Below, in pieces: positions 26,070-34,885 of a DNA stretch of 64,000 bases. The position numbers and the translations under genes are program-made. The DNA comes from Flavobacterium frigidarium DSM 17623 (GTDB taxonomy: Bacteria; Bacteroidota; Bacteroidia; Flavobacteriales; Flavobacteriaceae). The stretch spans positions 186,001-250,000 of the forward strand of contig NZ_AUDO01000004.1 of the NCBI RefSeq assembly GCF_000425505.1, written 5' to 3'. Below the pieces are notes generated by a model. It saw only the letters and a program-made list of their open reading frames with translations. It did not search any database and was not told where the DNA came from. Numbering within the stretch: position 1 is the first letter of the stretch; every line of letters begins with the position of its first letter.

Positions 26070-26816
26070 ATGATCAAAATGAAAAATGACAGTACCGTAT
26101 ATGCTACAGAAGAAGTAGCCGAAAATACCATCATAGAAGGAAGTATGAAAGCAGCTGTTTTTGCAGCTGATGCAGCATCAGGATTAGATTTAACTAGAAT
26201 GAAATACAAGCCAATGCTTGACTCGAGTATTCCTTTTAGAGATGAATCTACCGTAGCTACAAAAAAACAAACAATCGCTCAGCTAATTGAAAAGTTGAAC
26301 GTGAAAGAAAACCTAAGATACAAGCGAACCGTTGAAGACACTTATTGCAATGTGTATTCCTTTGACTACTGCCACTTCACAAATGTATATTTACCTACCG
26401 TATGGTGGACAGACGAGGCCATTGTGAGACTGCAAGCTGGAGAAGATGTCGAACCAATCTATAACGACACCGTTAAAACCATATATTCAAGTGCTATTCA
26501 CGATTGGTTCTTACAATGGGGAGCAGCCTTTGGGTGGAAAAGAACAATGGATGTAAATGAACTACAAGAGAAAGTAAATCAGGAAGGCGCGATTGGAATT
26601 ATTTGTGCCAAAAGAAAAATAAGAGGTTTGTCTGGACACATTGTTCCTGTGGTTCCTGAAACAGCAACTAAAAAAGCCTACAGAGAAGAAGGACGCGTGA
26701 TTTACCCTTTACAATCTCAAGCTGGTAAAGTAAATTATAAGTATTTTGCTAAGGTTAAAAAAGACTGGTGGAATGACGAATTATACTCTTCATCAGTATT
26801 CTATTATCACGATTAA
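26070..26816 (+). CDS. Putative papain/NlpC-P60-like cysteine hydrolase
   Basis: A 248-residue protein with no signal peptide, not assigned to a family. A cysteine at the start of a helix (TYCNVYSFDYC, C93) and a later histidine followed by an acidic residue (GHIVPVVPE, H190 and E197) fit the Cys-His-Asp/Glu layout of papain-like NlpC/P60 or CHAP folds. Between them, LPTVWWTDEAI and DWFLQWGAAFGW resemble blocks around the helix bundle of such enzymes. The late PLQSQAGKVNY and KKDWWND also look conserved in character. A role in amide-bond hydrolysis is plausible. It is monocistronic, with its own terminator. The function is inferred, not established. Confidence 0.5.
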   Translation: MIKMKNDSTVYATEEVAENTIIEGSMKAAVFAADAASGLDLTRMKYKPMLDSSIPFRDESTVATKKQTIAQLIEKLNVKENLRYKRTVEDTYCNVYSFDYCHFTNVYLPTVWWTDEAIVRLQAGEDVEPIYNDTVKTIYSSAIHDWFLQWGAAFGWKRTMDVNELQEKVNQEGAIGIICAKRKIRGLSGHIVPVVPETATKKAYREEGRVIYPLQSQAGKVNYKYFAKVKKDWWNDELYSSSVFYYHD

Positions 26817-26829
26817 TTTCGTTACAATT

Positions 26830-26893
26830 ACCGACCTAAATTAAGCTCCTTTCCTATAATAAAAAAAGGTTCTAATTTTAGGTCGGTTTTTCT
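26830..26893 (+). terminator. Intrinsic terminator
   Basis: Stem ACCGACCTAAATTA (26830-26843) pairs with TAATTTTAGGTCGGT (26873-26887, one bulged T), followed by T4C. The 29-nt loop holds a small inner CCTTT/AAAGG pairing. Confidence 0.75.
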
Positions 26894-27064
26894 TTATATC
26901 TACTTTCATTTTCGAAAAAAGACCTCCAGTACTTCTCACAAACTACAACACTCTTTTAGAAGTAATTACAAACTAAATTAGCTTAAAATTAGCTCAAAAA
27001 AACGTAGAAATCGCAGCATTTAAAAGTGTCTAAAATTTTAACATATTTGCATCGTGTTTTGATG

Positions 27065-27095
27065 TTGTTTTTTCGAAAAAAATGGAGTACTTTTG
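27065..27095 (+). promoter_or_regulatory. Complete Bacteroidetes promoter (TTG-N20-TACTTTTG)
   Basis: The only place in the window where an exact -7 box (27088-27095) has an exact -33 TTG (27065-27067) at the ideal 20-bp spacing. Transcription would begin near 27101, about 325 nt before the next start codon. A second TACTTTTG at 27128-27135 lacks a TTG. Confidence 0.7.
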
Positions 27096-27424
27096 CACTC
27101 TGGAAAAATATAAGAAGAAGCAAAATCTACTTTTGTCTCTTCGTCTTCTTAAAACATTGTTTAAAAAGGAATTACAAAGCGATTACAAGCAAAATTTTAA
27201 AATTGAACTCAGCGCTCCTTTAAACAGTATTTCAGTCGATCAAAAACTAAATTTCTAAGACTGAAATTAAATTCCTGTAATTTAAAAGTAAAAACTTATT
27301 TGTTGCTTACTCCCCTAAGCTGCCTGATATATAAAAACAGGTATTTACCAAGGTGTTTGACACGAAAAGTCTCCATACAAATTAAAAAAATAGTATTTAT
27401 AACTTAAAGAAAGCCATCGTATAA
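27096..27424 (+). other. Long untranslated leader or small RNA region
   Basis: About 325 nt between a strong promoter and the next gene, with no credible reading frame. It holds a perfect 9-bp inverted repeat ATTTCAGTC (27229-27237) with GACTGAAAT (27259-27267). Further on, CCTG and CAGG flank an AT-rich loop near 27321-27343. No U-tract terminator is seen before the gene. It could be a regulatory leader or a separate small RNA. Confidence 0.35.
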
Positions 27425-29026
27425 ATGAAAGAAAATCACAAAACAAAATATTATTGGGGTATTGGTTTAGAAAATGAAACCTACTTACAATTTGAAGAAT
27501 CTTTAATCGTTAGTGGTGCATTTATACAGGAGAAAATAGGTTGTGAAAAATATAGTATTGATTATAGAAAAAACTACAAAGAGGATAGTTTGAGTCCGTT
27601 GTTAGAAAAGGCATTTATTGCTAATGAGAACTACGCTGTAAGTCGCATGATGAACAGTCACTCGTTAGAAAAACTAGATGTGAATTTTCAGCACAAAACG
27701 ATTTCTCTACCTAGCGTTGCTTTAAGCGAAGATGAAGCAGCATTTGCTACTCCGTTGACCATTGACAACCCAGAGTTTTTAGGAAAATCAATAATGGAAA
27801 CATTTTTAGAGAAACAACCTTACAACATTCAAAGTATGATTACTCAAAGAGAAAAGACCATGGGGTCTGTTCACTTTGACGGAGATTCAATTGAGTTTGT
27901 AACTAAATATTTCGAAAATAGAACAGTAGTGGATTCTTGTAAAGAACTAAAAGCTACTAAAAAAATATTTCTTGATCGATTGAATGACTCTAACGTATTG
28001 ACTGAAAAGTTACGTTTTCCTGATTACAATTCAGGATTAAATATGTTTATGACCAATCAAGAAAACTTGGTATTGTTTAACAATGGTACGTATCACTTTC
28101 ATATAACCTTACCTACTCTTACTGAGGATAGCCGTATTGCAGATTATGATGCTTTTGAAAAAACGCACGCAAATGCAATTTACTTATTACAATGGTTTGA
28201 GCCATTTTTTATTGCTACTCTAGGAAACCCTGATATTATGGGGATTATTTGTGAGAAACACGATCTTGACAAAAGTTTTACAATGGGTTCTATGCGCAGT
28301 GCAATGTCACGTTACATAGGTGTAGGAACATATAATAAAGCAATGCCAAAAGGGAAAATCTTAACTTACAAGGTAGATGATTTTAGAAAGCTATTGCAAT
28401 TTTCTCAAGAAGACAATATCTGGTGGAGAGACCGTATTGAAAGCGAAATGGAATATGAATTGCTTCCTGAAGTTGGCTTAGATTTCAATCAAGAGAAAAT
28501 GTACCAAAGTGGTTTTGAATTCAGAAGCCTAGATGAGTTCCCAGCAGAATATTTAAATGACGTGTTGTTTGCAATAATCTTAATTTGCGAGCATTCATTA
28601 AATCTTCCTGATGTAAAATGGGGTCACGACAGCGCGGCTTGGAATAACTTAGTATTTAATTCGTTAAAATTAGGTCATAAAAGTACCATCACAGCAGATG
28701 AAAAAGCAGAAGTTTTAGTGACTTTGCACATATTAGATTCTAAAGATCTTGATTACAATACATTACAAACTGAATTTGAAGCAATCACAATGCTAGATGC
28801 TTTTTTCTTTAAGATCATAGCTGTTTTATACAATAAGTACAAGGACAACAACATTTGCTTGGACACAATGTTTGGTACAGAAACCACTGCAGCTCCTTTC
28901 TGGGAAAACTACAATGAGTTTCAAACGAAATGTCATAACAAACAAATTACACCGTTGGAAAATGAGAAACTTGCAAATGAGAGTGAGGAAATATTAAAAA
29001 TGAAAATGGAAGCAACCACAATATAA
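27425..29026 (+). CDS. Glutamate-cysteine ligase / amidoligase-fold-like protein
   Basis: A 533-residue soluble protein of no family I can name. Several features recall the glutamate-cysteine ligase fold: an N-terminal GIGLENETYL with an E-x-E pair (E16, E18), a DSIEFVTKYF block (about 154-163), a strand with paired histidines YHFHITLP (H224, H226), a helix ending QWFEPFFIATLGNPD, and then SMRSAMSRYIG with R291 and R296. In that superfamily such residues bind Mg-ATP and the amino-acid substrate to make a peptide-like bond. The substrate is unknown and the family link is pattern-based. It has a strong promoter and a long leader. The last 30 residues are charged and probably disordered. Confidence 0.5.
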   Translation: MKENHKTKYYWGIGLENETYLQFEESLIVSGAFIQEKIGCEKYSIDYRKNYKEDSLSPLLEKAFIANENYAVSRMMNSHSLEKLDVNFQHKTISLPSVALSEDEAAFATPLTIDNPEFLGKSIMETFLEKQPYNIQSMITQREKTMGSVHFDGDSIEFVTKYFENRTVVDSCKELKATKKIFLDRLNDSNVLTEKLRFPDYNSGLNMFMTNQENLVLFNNGTYHFHITLPTLTEDSRIADYDAFEKTHANAIYLLQWFEPFFIATLGNPDIMGIICEKHDLDKSFTMGSMRSAMSRYIGVGTYNKAMPKGKILTYKVDDFRKLLQFSQEDNIWWRDRIESEMEYELLPEVGLDFNQEKMYQSGFEFRSLDEFPAEYLNDVLFAIILICEHSLNLPDVKWGHDSAAWNNLVFNSLKLGHKSTITADEKAEVLVTLHILDSKDLDYNTLQTEFEAITMLDAFFFKIIAVLYNKYKDNNICLDTMFGTETTAAPFWENYNEFQTKCHNKQITPLENEKLANESEEILKMKMEATTI

Positions 29027-29130
29027 ACAGATTTGAATCTAAAGTTTTGTCGCTGTTTGAATTAGAAAAACCTGACTACTATTTATTTTCATTTGTTAGT
29101 AAGCTGAGTGCTTTTTCGAATAAAATTCTT

Positions 29131-29138
29131 TAATTTTG
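29131..29138 (+). promoter_or_regulatory. -7 promoter element (TAATTTTG)
   Basis: An exact TAnnTTTG match 41 bp before the ATG at 29180. Because it lies inside the longer reading frame that starts at 29108, it fixes the downstream ATG as the start. Confidence 0.55.
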
Positions 29139-29179
29139 ATAGTATTACTGAGGATTTCAGTAGCATAAAAACAAAGAAC

Positions 29180-29617
29180 ATGACAGCATATAAAAAACAA
29201 TTATCTTTTAGATGGTCAGATTTAGACCCAAATTTTCATGTACGCCACAGTGCTTATTATGATTTTGGGGCGCAACATAGAATCGAAATCTTAGAAGAAT
29301 TAGGGTTGACAATGAAAGTATTACAAATGAATCACTTTGGACCTATATTATTTAGAGAAGAATGTGTTTTTAGAAAAGAAATCAAATTATCAGATGTGAT
29401 CTTCATGCATACAAAAGTATCTCAAATGAGAGCAGATGCTTCAAGATGGTCAATTGTACATGAATTTAAAACAGCGGACGATCAGTTATGCGCAACTATT
29501 ACTGTTGATGGTGCGTGGATGGATACCAAACTTAGAAAAATTGCAAATCCAACTCCAGAAATTGCAGTTCAAGCCTTGACAAGCTTTCCTAAAACGGAAG
29601 ATTTCAAAGCGCTATAA
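29180..29617 (+). CDS. Hotdog-fold acyl-CoA thioesterase family protein
   Basis: A 145-residue protein from the ATG at 29180. It has the 4HBT look: FRWSDLDPNFHVRHSAYYDF at the N terminus takes the place of the usual D-x-N-x-H-V-x-N-x-x-Y block (asparagine replaced by arginine), then a long helix and the strands GPILFREECVFRKEI and WSIVHEF. Family members hydrolyse acyl-CoA thioesters. The Asp and His of the active region are kept. It is monocistronic, with a promoter and terminator of its own. The substrate is unknown. Confidence 0.8.
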   Translation: MTAYKKQLSFRWSDLDPNFHVRHSAYYDFGAQHRIEILEELGLTMKVLQMNHFGPILFREECVFRKEIKLSDVIFMHTKVSQMRADASRWSIVHEFKTADDQLCATITVDGAWMDTKLRKIANPTPEIAVQALTSFPKTEDFKAL

Positions 29618-29641
29618 TTGTAGCCTTCTCAATATTTTATT

Positions 29642-29686
29642 AAAAGTGGATCATTTTCAAACTCGAAAATGATCCGCTTTTTATTT
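29642..29686 (+). terminator. Intrinsic terminator
   Basis: A 17-bp stem (29642-29658 with 29665-29681, one G-U pair) has a 6-nt loop and is followed by T5. Confidence 0.88.
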
Positions 29687-29890
29687 TTAAAGAACATTCA
29701 ATGCGATTACAGCAAGTATAAAAAATGGCTAATTGCAACATTCAAAACCCTGAGTATTCCTTATAATTTTATAATATTAAATCTTTAGGTTGTAATATAT
29801 ATCAGATTAAATTTTTCATCTTTGCGATTGGTTTATTTTCTTTAAAATGAAGCCGTTTGGTAACAGCCGTTTGACTTAAAAAAGAAGCAC

Positions 29891-32800
29891 TTGAAAAAAT
29901 ATTTAAAGATTAGTTTACGAATATTCTTATGGATTGTAGGGATCTTATTTGCATTAATCATCTTAATCACTGTTGCAATACAACTTCCTTCCGTTCAAAA
30001 TTTTGCAAAGAAAAAAGCGGTTGCATTTATTCAAGAGAAAGTTAAAACTAAGGTTTCTATTGATAAATTAGATATTGGTTTTCCAAAGAAGGTGATCTTA
30101 GAAGGTGTTTACTTTGAGGGACAGAAAAAAGACACTTTATTAGCCGGAAAAGAACTGGCTGTAGATATTAATATGTTTGACTTACTAGACAATCAAGTCA
30201 CAATAAACAGCATCGATTTAAAGGGAATAACTGCAAATGTAAGTCGTGATGATAAAGGTGTTTTCAATTTTGATTACATCATTAAAGCCTTTGCTTCAGC
30301 AGAACCCACTCCCGTAGACACTACTGCTACTCCAATGCAGTTTTCATTGAGATACATTAATCTTGATGATATTAAAATTAAATACAACGACGCCTATACT
30401 AAAAATGACTTGGCCGTAACTCTAAATCACTTTGAAACACGTGTAAAGACTTTCGATTTAGACGCAATGAATTTTGAAGTTCCAAAAATCAAGATTAGTG
30501 GTTTAAAATTAAATTTGGCTCAAGGTTTAGTCGAAAAAATTGAAGAAGTTGCTGAAGATGCTGCAGTCGCTGCAACTGACGCTCCTTTCAACTTACAATT
30601 AGGAGAAGTTGATTTGGCTAAAATTGCTGTGATTTATAAAGATGAAAAAAGCAAATTAGCGACCAATTTAGATTTCAAAAAGCTACTTATCAAATTCAAC
30701 AAAATCGATATCAGCAATCAGCTGTTTATTATTGACGATATCGCATTTGAAAACGCAAAAGGGAAACTAGCGTTTGGAAAAACAAATGCTGAACCATTAA
30801 CTAAAAATTCTTCAGCGGTTGTAGAAGAAAAAAGCAAATTAGAATTAAAAATTAAGCAAACTACGCTTAAAAATATAGATTTCATATTCGAAAATGACAA
30901 TGCTCCTGTTGTTACAAAAGGAATCGATTACCAGCATCTCAATATTCAATCGTTAAATTTAGATTTAGAAAACTTACACTATAGTCCATTGAGTATTGAT
31001 GGGAAATTAAATGCATTGCGCGTGAAAGAGAAGAGCGGTTTAGCAATTCAATCTTTTACAACAGACTTTTTCTACGGCAGAAAAAACTCGTATTTAAAAA
31101 ACCTAAATTTAAAAACTGCAAAAACAGAACTTAAGGATAATATCGAAGTTGGCTATCCTTCTATTGAAAGTATTAGCGACAACCTTGGTGAGCTAAGTGT
31201 AAAAGCTAATTTAAACAACAGTAGATTGGGCTTTCAAGATGTATTGATCTTTGTGCCTGGAATGGCAAATTCAGTTCCATTTAAAGGCAATCCTAATGCT
31301 ATTTTAAAAATTAACAGTCAGGTTAGCGGTAAACTAAAACAACTAGCAATTCCAAAATTAGAAGTAAGCGGAATTGGTGCCACTACAATCGCAGCCAGCG
31401 GAACAATCTCTGGATTACCAGATGTAGACAAAGCCTACTTTGATTTAAATATTAAAGAAGTTAAAACTACTTCTAAAGACATTGCTTCGTTCACTCCTAA
31501 AGGTACAATTCCAGCAACTATACAATTGCCATCTCTATTGAATCTTAAAGGAACTTTTAAAGGAACAATCGCAAATTTTAATACTAATTTGGCTCTAGGA
31601 AGTTCGTACGGTGCTGCAAAAGTAAATGCTTTATTTGACCAAAGAGTTAAAAATAAAGAACGTTATGATGCGCAAGTGAGTTTTGCAAATTTCGATCTGG
31701 GAAAACTAATGCGTGATAAAACCATTGGGAAATTAAGTTTAAAAGCAAATGCTAAAGGAACCGGATTAGACCCAAAAACAGCCAAAGCTACTGTGCAAGG
31801 AACGTTGTTGAGTTTAGACTACAACAAATACAAATACCAAAATTTAGCTTTAAAAGGAGCAATCAATAATGGGCTTTTTGATATTGCAGCCGATATGGAA
31901 AATCCAAATCTGACTTTTGATTTAATTAGTAGTGGAAATTTTAAAGATAAATATCCAGCTGTAAAAGCACAACTAAATGTTGACATCGCCGATTTAGAAA
32001 AATTAAACCTTCATGCCGGTCCTTTAAAAATAAGAGGAGCAATAGATGCAGATATTAAATCCGCTGATTTAGATTACTTAAATGGGAAGATTAACATTGT
32101 GAATTTGACTATTGCCGATGCAAAACAGCAAATCGTCTCAGACTCTATTAGTTTAATTGCTATTGCTAAACCAGATACTACTGCTATTGTTGTAAAATCG
32201 CCGTTCCTAAACGCAGCAATCAGAGGAAAATACAAATTATCTAAAATTGCTACTGCTTTACAAAATTCATTAGCGACATATTATGATACCGATCCTGCTA
32301 AGAAAAAAGCGGTGAGCGAACCACAGAATTTTGATTTCAAAATGAAAATTCAAAACAGTCCTATTATTTCACAAGTACTTCCAGAAATTAAAAGTATGGA
32401 ACCAATTTTGTTATCAGGTAGATACAATACCGTTAACGACACTATCGTAATAAATGGACAAATACCTAAATTAGTTTACGGCAAAAACACAATCACTAAT
32501 GCTGTACTTGCTGTGAAAACAGAAGAGAAAGCTCTAGATTATTCTTTTATTGTTGATGATATTCAAAACGATCAATTTCAATTACCGTATACTGCAATTA
32601 CAGGACAATTAAAAGATAATGTTGCCGCATATAACTTACAATTAAAAGATTTAAAAGATGTAGAACGTTATGCGATTTCTGGAACTTTAAAATCTGGTGA
32701 TGGTAGCAGTGAAGTGCATTTAAATCCTGAAAATCTAGTTTTAAATTATGAGCCTTGGCAAGTTGCTGCAGAAAATCTACTTCGTTTTGGAACAAATGGA

Positions 32801-34876
32801 ATTTATGCTAACAAATTCGAACTAAGTAAATCAGGAAGCAGCATTTTAGTGCAATCTGAATCTGAAAAAGCAAACGCTCCCTTAAATGTTAATTTCAAAG
32901 ATTTCAAAATTGAAACTATCAGTAGTATTGTTGAAAAGAGCGATTTGCAAATTAGCGGAAATATCAATGGTGACGCAAACATTAAAAATTTAAAAGGCGA
33001 TCCTAACTTTACTTCTGACTTGAACATTGCAGATTTTGCTTTTAAGAAAGACACCGTAGGAACAATCGAAATCCACGTTGATAATAACATCGCAAATACT
33101 TACACTGCTAAAGTTGGAATTACAGGACAAGGAAACCAACTTGATTTAAATGGAACATACGGAGCGGTGGATTCAGAACTTAATATGAATCTAGATGTAG
33201 CTAAACTAAATTTAAAAAGTGTTCAAGGATTTACTCTTGGAAACTTGCAAGAAAGTACTGGTTTTATAGACGGTAAATTAAAGATTACTGGAAAAGCATC
33301 ACAGCCGCAAATAATAGGGAATTTAAAATGCAACGATGTTGGTTTTAATGTAACACCTCTAAACGCAACGTTTAAAGAGTTGAATGATAATATTGCTTTT
33401 AATGCTCAAGGAATTAGATTTGATCAATTTACAATTAAAGATGAGCAGGACAATGACATGATTATAGATGGAACAATCACTACCGATGATTTGACTAATC
33501 CTGGATTTGACTTAACATTAGTTGCTGAGAATTTTAAAGCTGTAAACTCTAAACCACAGGACAATGATTTGTATTATGGTGAAATGTATTTAAATAACGA
33601 TCTTAGAATAAAAGGAGATTTAAATAACCCTACAATTGATGGTACTATAAAAGTAAATGCCGATACTAAGTTTGCTATTGTATTACCACAATCTGACCCA
33701 TCCATTGCAGATCGTGAAGGAATTGTAGAATTTATTGATCAAGATAATCCACCACTAATTACCAAAATCGCTGTTGACGAGTCATTAAGTAAAACAGAAA
33801 TTACAGGGATGAACGCTTCTGTAAATATTGTGGTAGATAAAGATGCTGAACTATCAATTATCATTGACAAAGCAAATGGTGATTTCTTGAAATTAAAAGG
33901 AGAAGCCGAGTTAACTGGAGGAATTGATCCTTCAGGTAAAACTTCACTTACGGGACGTTATGAACTGAATGAAGGTGCTTATGAAATGAACTTCAATTTA
34001 ATCAAGAGAAAATTCGAAATTAAAGAAGGAAGTTATATTTTATGGACAGGCGAACCAACATCTGCTGATATTAATATTACTGCTGTTTATAAAAATGAGG
34101 CTGCTCCTATTGACTTAGTTGACGACCAATTAGGAAGCACTTCATCTGATATTAGAAACACATATAAGCAGAAAATTCCGTTTGAAACTGAACTGATAAT
34201 GAACGGTGAGTTAATGAAACCAACTATTACATTTGATATCGTTTTACCTGATGGAAACAATAGTGTTTCAACAGAAATCATTAACACAACCCAAGCCAAA
34301 TTATCACAGCTACGCCAGCAGCCTGATGAATTGAACAAGCAAGTTTTTGCGCTTTTATTATTGAATCGTTTTATTGGTGAAAACCCATTCTCTAGTGAAG
34401 CAGGCGGAACTTCAGTTTCGTCTTTAGCAAGAGAAAGTGCTAGTAAAATTTTGTCACAACAGTTGAATAATTTAGCAGGTGACTTGATCAATGGAGTCGA
34501 ATTAAATTTCGATCTAAACTCTACTGAAGATTATACTACAGGTCAATTAGAAAATAAAACTGATTTAAGTGTAGGTGTTTCTAAGAAACTTTTAAATGAC
34601 CGTTTGAAGGTAACTGTGGGTAGTAGTTTTGGATTAGAAGGACCGCAGCAAACTAATGAGGAAACTAACAATATTGCTGGTGATGTGAGTATCGAATACC
34701 AATTATCTAAAGATGGTCGATACAAATTAAAAGCATACCGTATCAACAAATACCAAGTAGCTTTACAAGGTCAAGTGGTAGAAACGGGAGTGTCATTTGT
34801 ATTAACAATTGACTACAATAAATTTAGAGAGCTGTTTCATTCGAAAAAAACAAACGAAAAAGAAGCTAAGAAATAA
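29891..34876 (+). CDS. tamB: Translocation/assembly module protein TamB
   Basis: A 1661-residue AsmA/TamB-type protein. It starts at a TTG codon with AAAAGAAG upstream, and no in-frame ATG fits. Residues 9-31 are a single inner-membrane anchor. The body is one long run of beta-strand repeats (D-x-K-x-x-LxLxxLxL style), as expected for a hydrophobic groove that spans the periplasm. The C-terminal DUF490 part (from about residue 1290) is clear from the GRYELNEGAYEMNF and FALLLLNRFIG blocks. It helps fold outer membrane proteins or move lipids between membranes with its Omp85 partner, whose gene begins 9 bp later. Confidence 0.93.
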   Translation: MKKYLKISLRIFLWIVGILFALIILITVAIQLPSVQNFAKKKAVAFIQEKVKTKVSIDKLDIGFPKKVILEGVYFEGQKKDTLLAGKELAVDINMFDLLDNQVTINSIDLKGITANVSRDDKGVFNFDYIIKAFASAEPTPVDTTATPMQFSLRYINLDDIKIKYNDAYTKNDLAVTLNHFETRVKTFDLDAMNFEVPKIKISGLKLNLAQGLVEKIEEVAEDAAVAATDAPFNLQLGEVDLAKIAVIYKDEKSKLATNLDFKKLLIKFNKIDISNQLFIIDDIAFENAKGKLAFGKTNAEPLTKNSSAVVEEKSKLELKIKQTTLKNIDFIFENDNAPVVTKGIDYQHLNIQSLNLDLENLHYSPLSIDGKLNALRVKEKSGLAIQSFTTDFFYGRKNSYLKNLNLKTAKTELKDNIEVGYPSIESISDNLGELSVKANLNNSRLGFQDVLIFVPGMANSVPFKGNPNAILKINSQVSGKLKQLAIPKLEVSGIGATTIAASGTISGLPDVDKAYFDLNIKEVKTTSKDIASFTPKGTIPATIQLPSLLNLKGTFKGTIANFNTNLALGSSYGAAKVNALFDQRVKNKERYDAQVSFANFDLGKLMRDKTIGKLSLKANAKGTGLDPKTAKATVQGTLLSLDYNKYKYQNLALKGAINNGLFDIAADMENPNLTFDLISSGNFKDKYPAVKAQLNVDIADLEKLNLHAGPLKIRGAIDADIKSADLDYLNGKINIVNLTIADAKQQIVSDSISLIAIAKPDTTAIVVKSPFLNAAIRGKYKLSKIATALQNSLATYYDTDPAKKKAVSEPQNFDFKMKIQNSPIISQVLPEIKSMEPILLSGRYNTVNDTIVINGQIPKLVYGKNTITNAVLAVKTEEKALDYSFIVDDIQNDQFQLPYTAITGQLKDNVAAYNLQLKDLKDVERYAISGTLKSGDGSSEVHLNPENLVLNYEPWQVAAENLLRFGTNGIYANKFELSKSGSSILVQSESEKANAPLNVNFKDFKIETISSIVEKSDLQISGNINGDANIKNLKGDPNFTSDLNIADFAFKKDTVGTIEIHVDNNIANTYTAKVGITGQGNQLDLNGTYGAVDSELNMNLDVAKLNLKSVQGFTLGNLQESTGFIDGKLKITGKASQPQIIGNLKCNDVGFNVTPLNATFKELNDNIAFNAQGIRFDQFTIKDEQDNDMIIDGTITTDDLTNPGFDLTLVAENFKAVNSKPQDNDLYYGEMYLNNDLRIKGDLNNPTIDGTIKVNADTKFAIVLPQSDPSIADREGIVEFIDQDNPPLITKIAVDESLSKTEITGMNASVNIVVDKDAELSIIIDKANGDFLKLKGEAELTGGIDPSGKTSLTGRYELNEGAYEMNFNLIKRKFEIKEGSYILWTGEPTSADINITAVYKNEAAPIDLVDDQLGSTSSDIRNTYKQKIPFETELIMNGELMKPTITFDIVLPDGNNSVSTEIINTTQAKLSQLRQQPDELNKQVFALLLLNRFIGENPFSSEAGGTSVSSLARESASKILSQQLNNLAGDLINGVELNFDLNSTEDYTTGQLENKTDLSVGVSKKLLNDRLKVTVGSSFGLEGPQQTNEETNNIAGDVSIEYQLSKDGRYKLKAYRINKYQVALQGQVVETGVSFVLTIDYNKFRELFHSKKTNEKEAKK

Positions 34877-34885
34877 TACGTTATA

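Noticed and set aside
27026..27223. 65-codon open frame before the GCS-like gene
   Set aside because: It runs across the strong promoter at 27065-27095, is Lys/Phe rich as expected from random AT-rich sequence, and has no start context.
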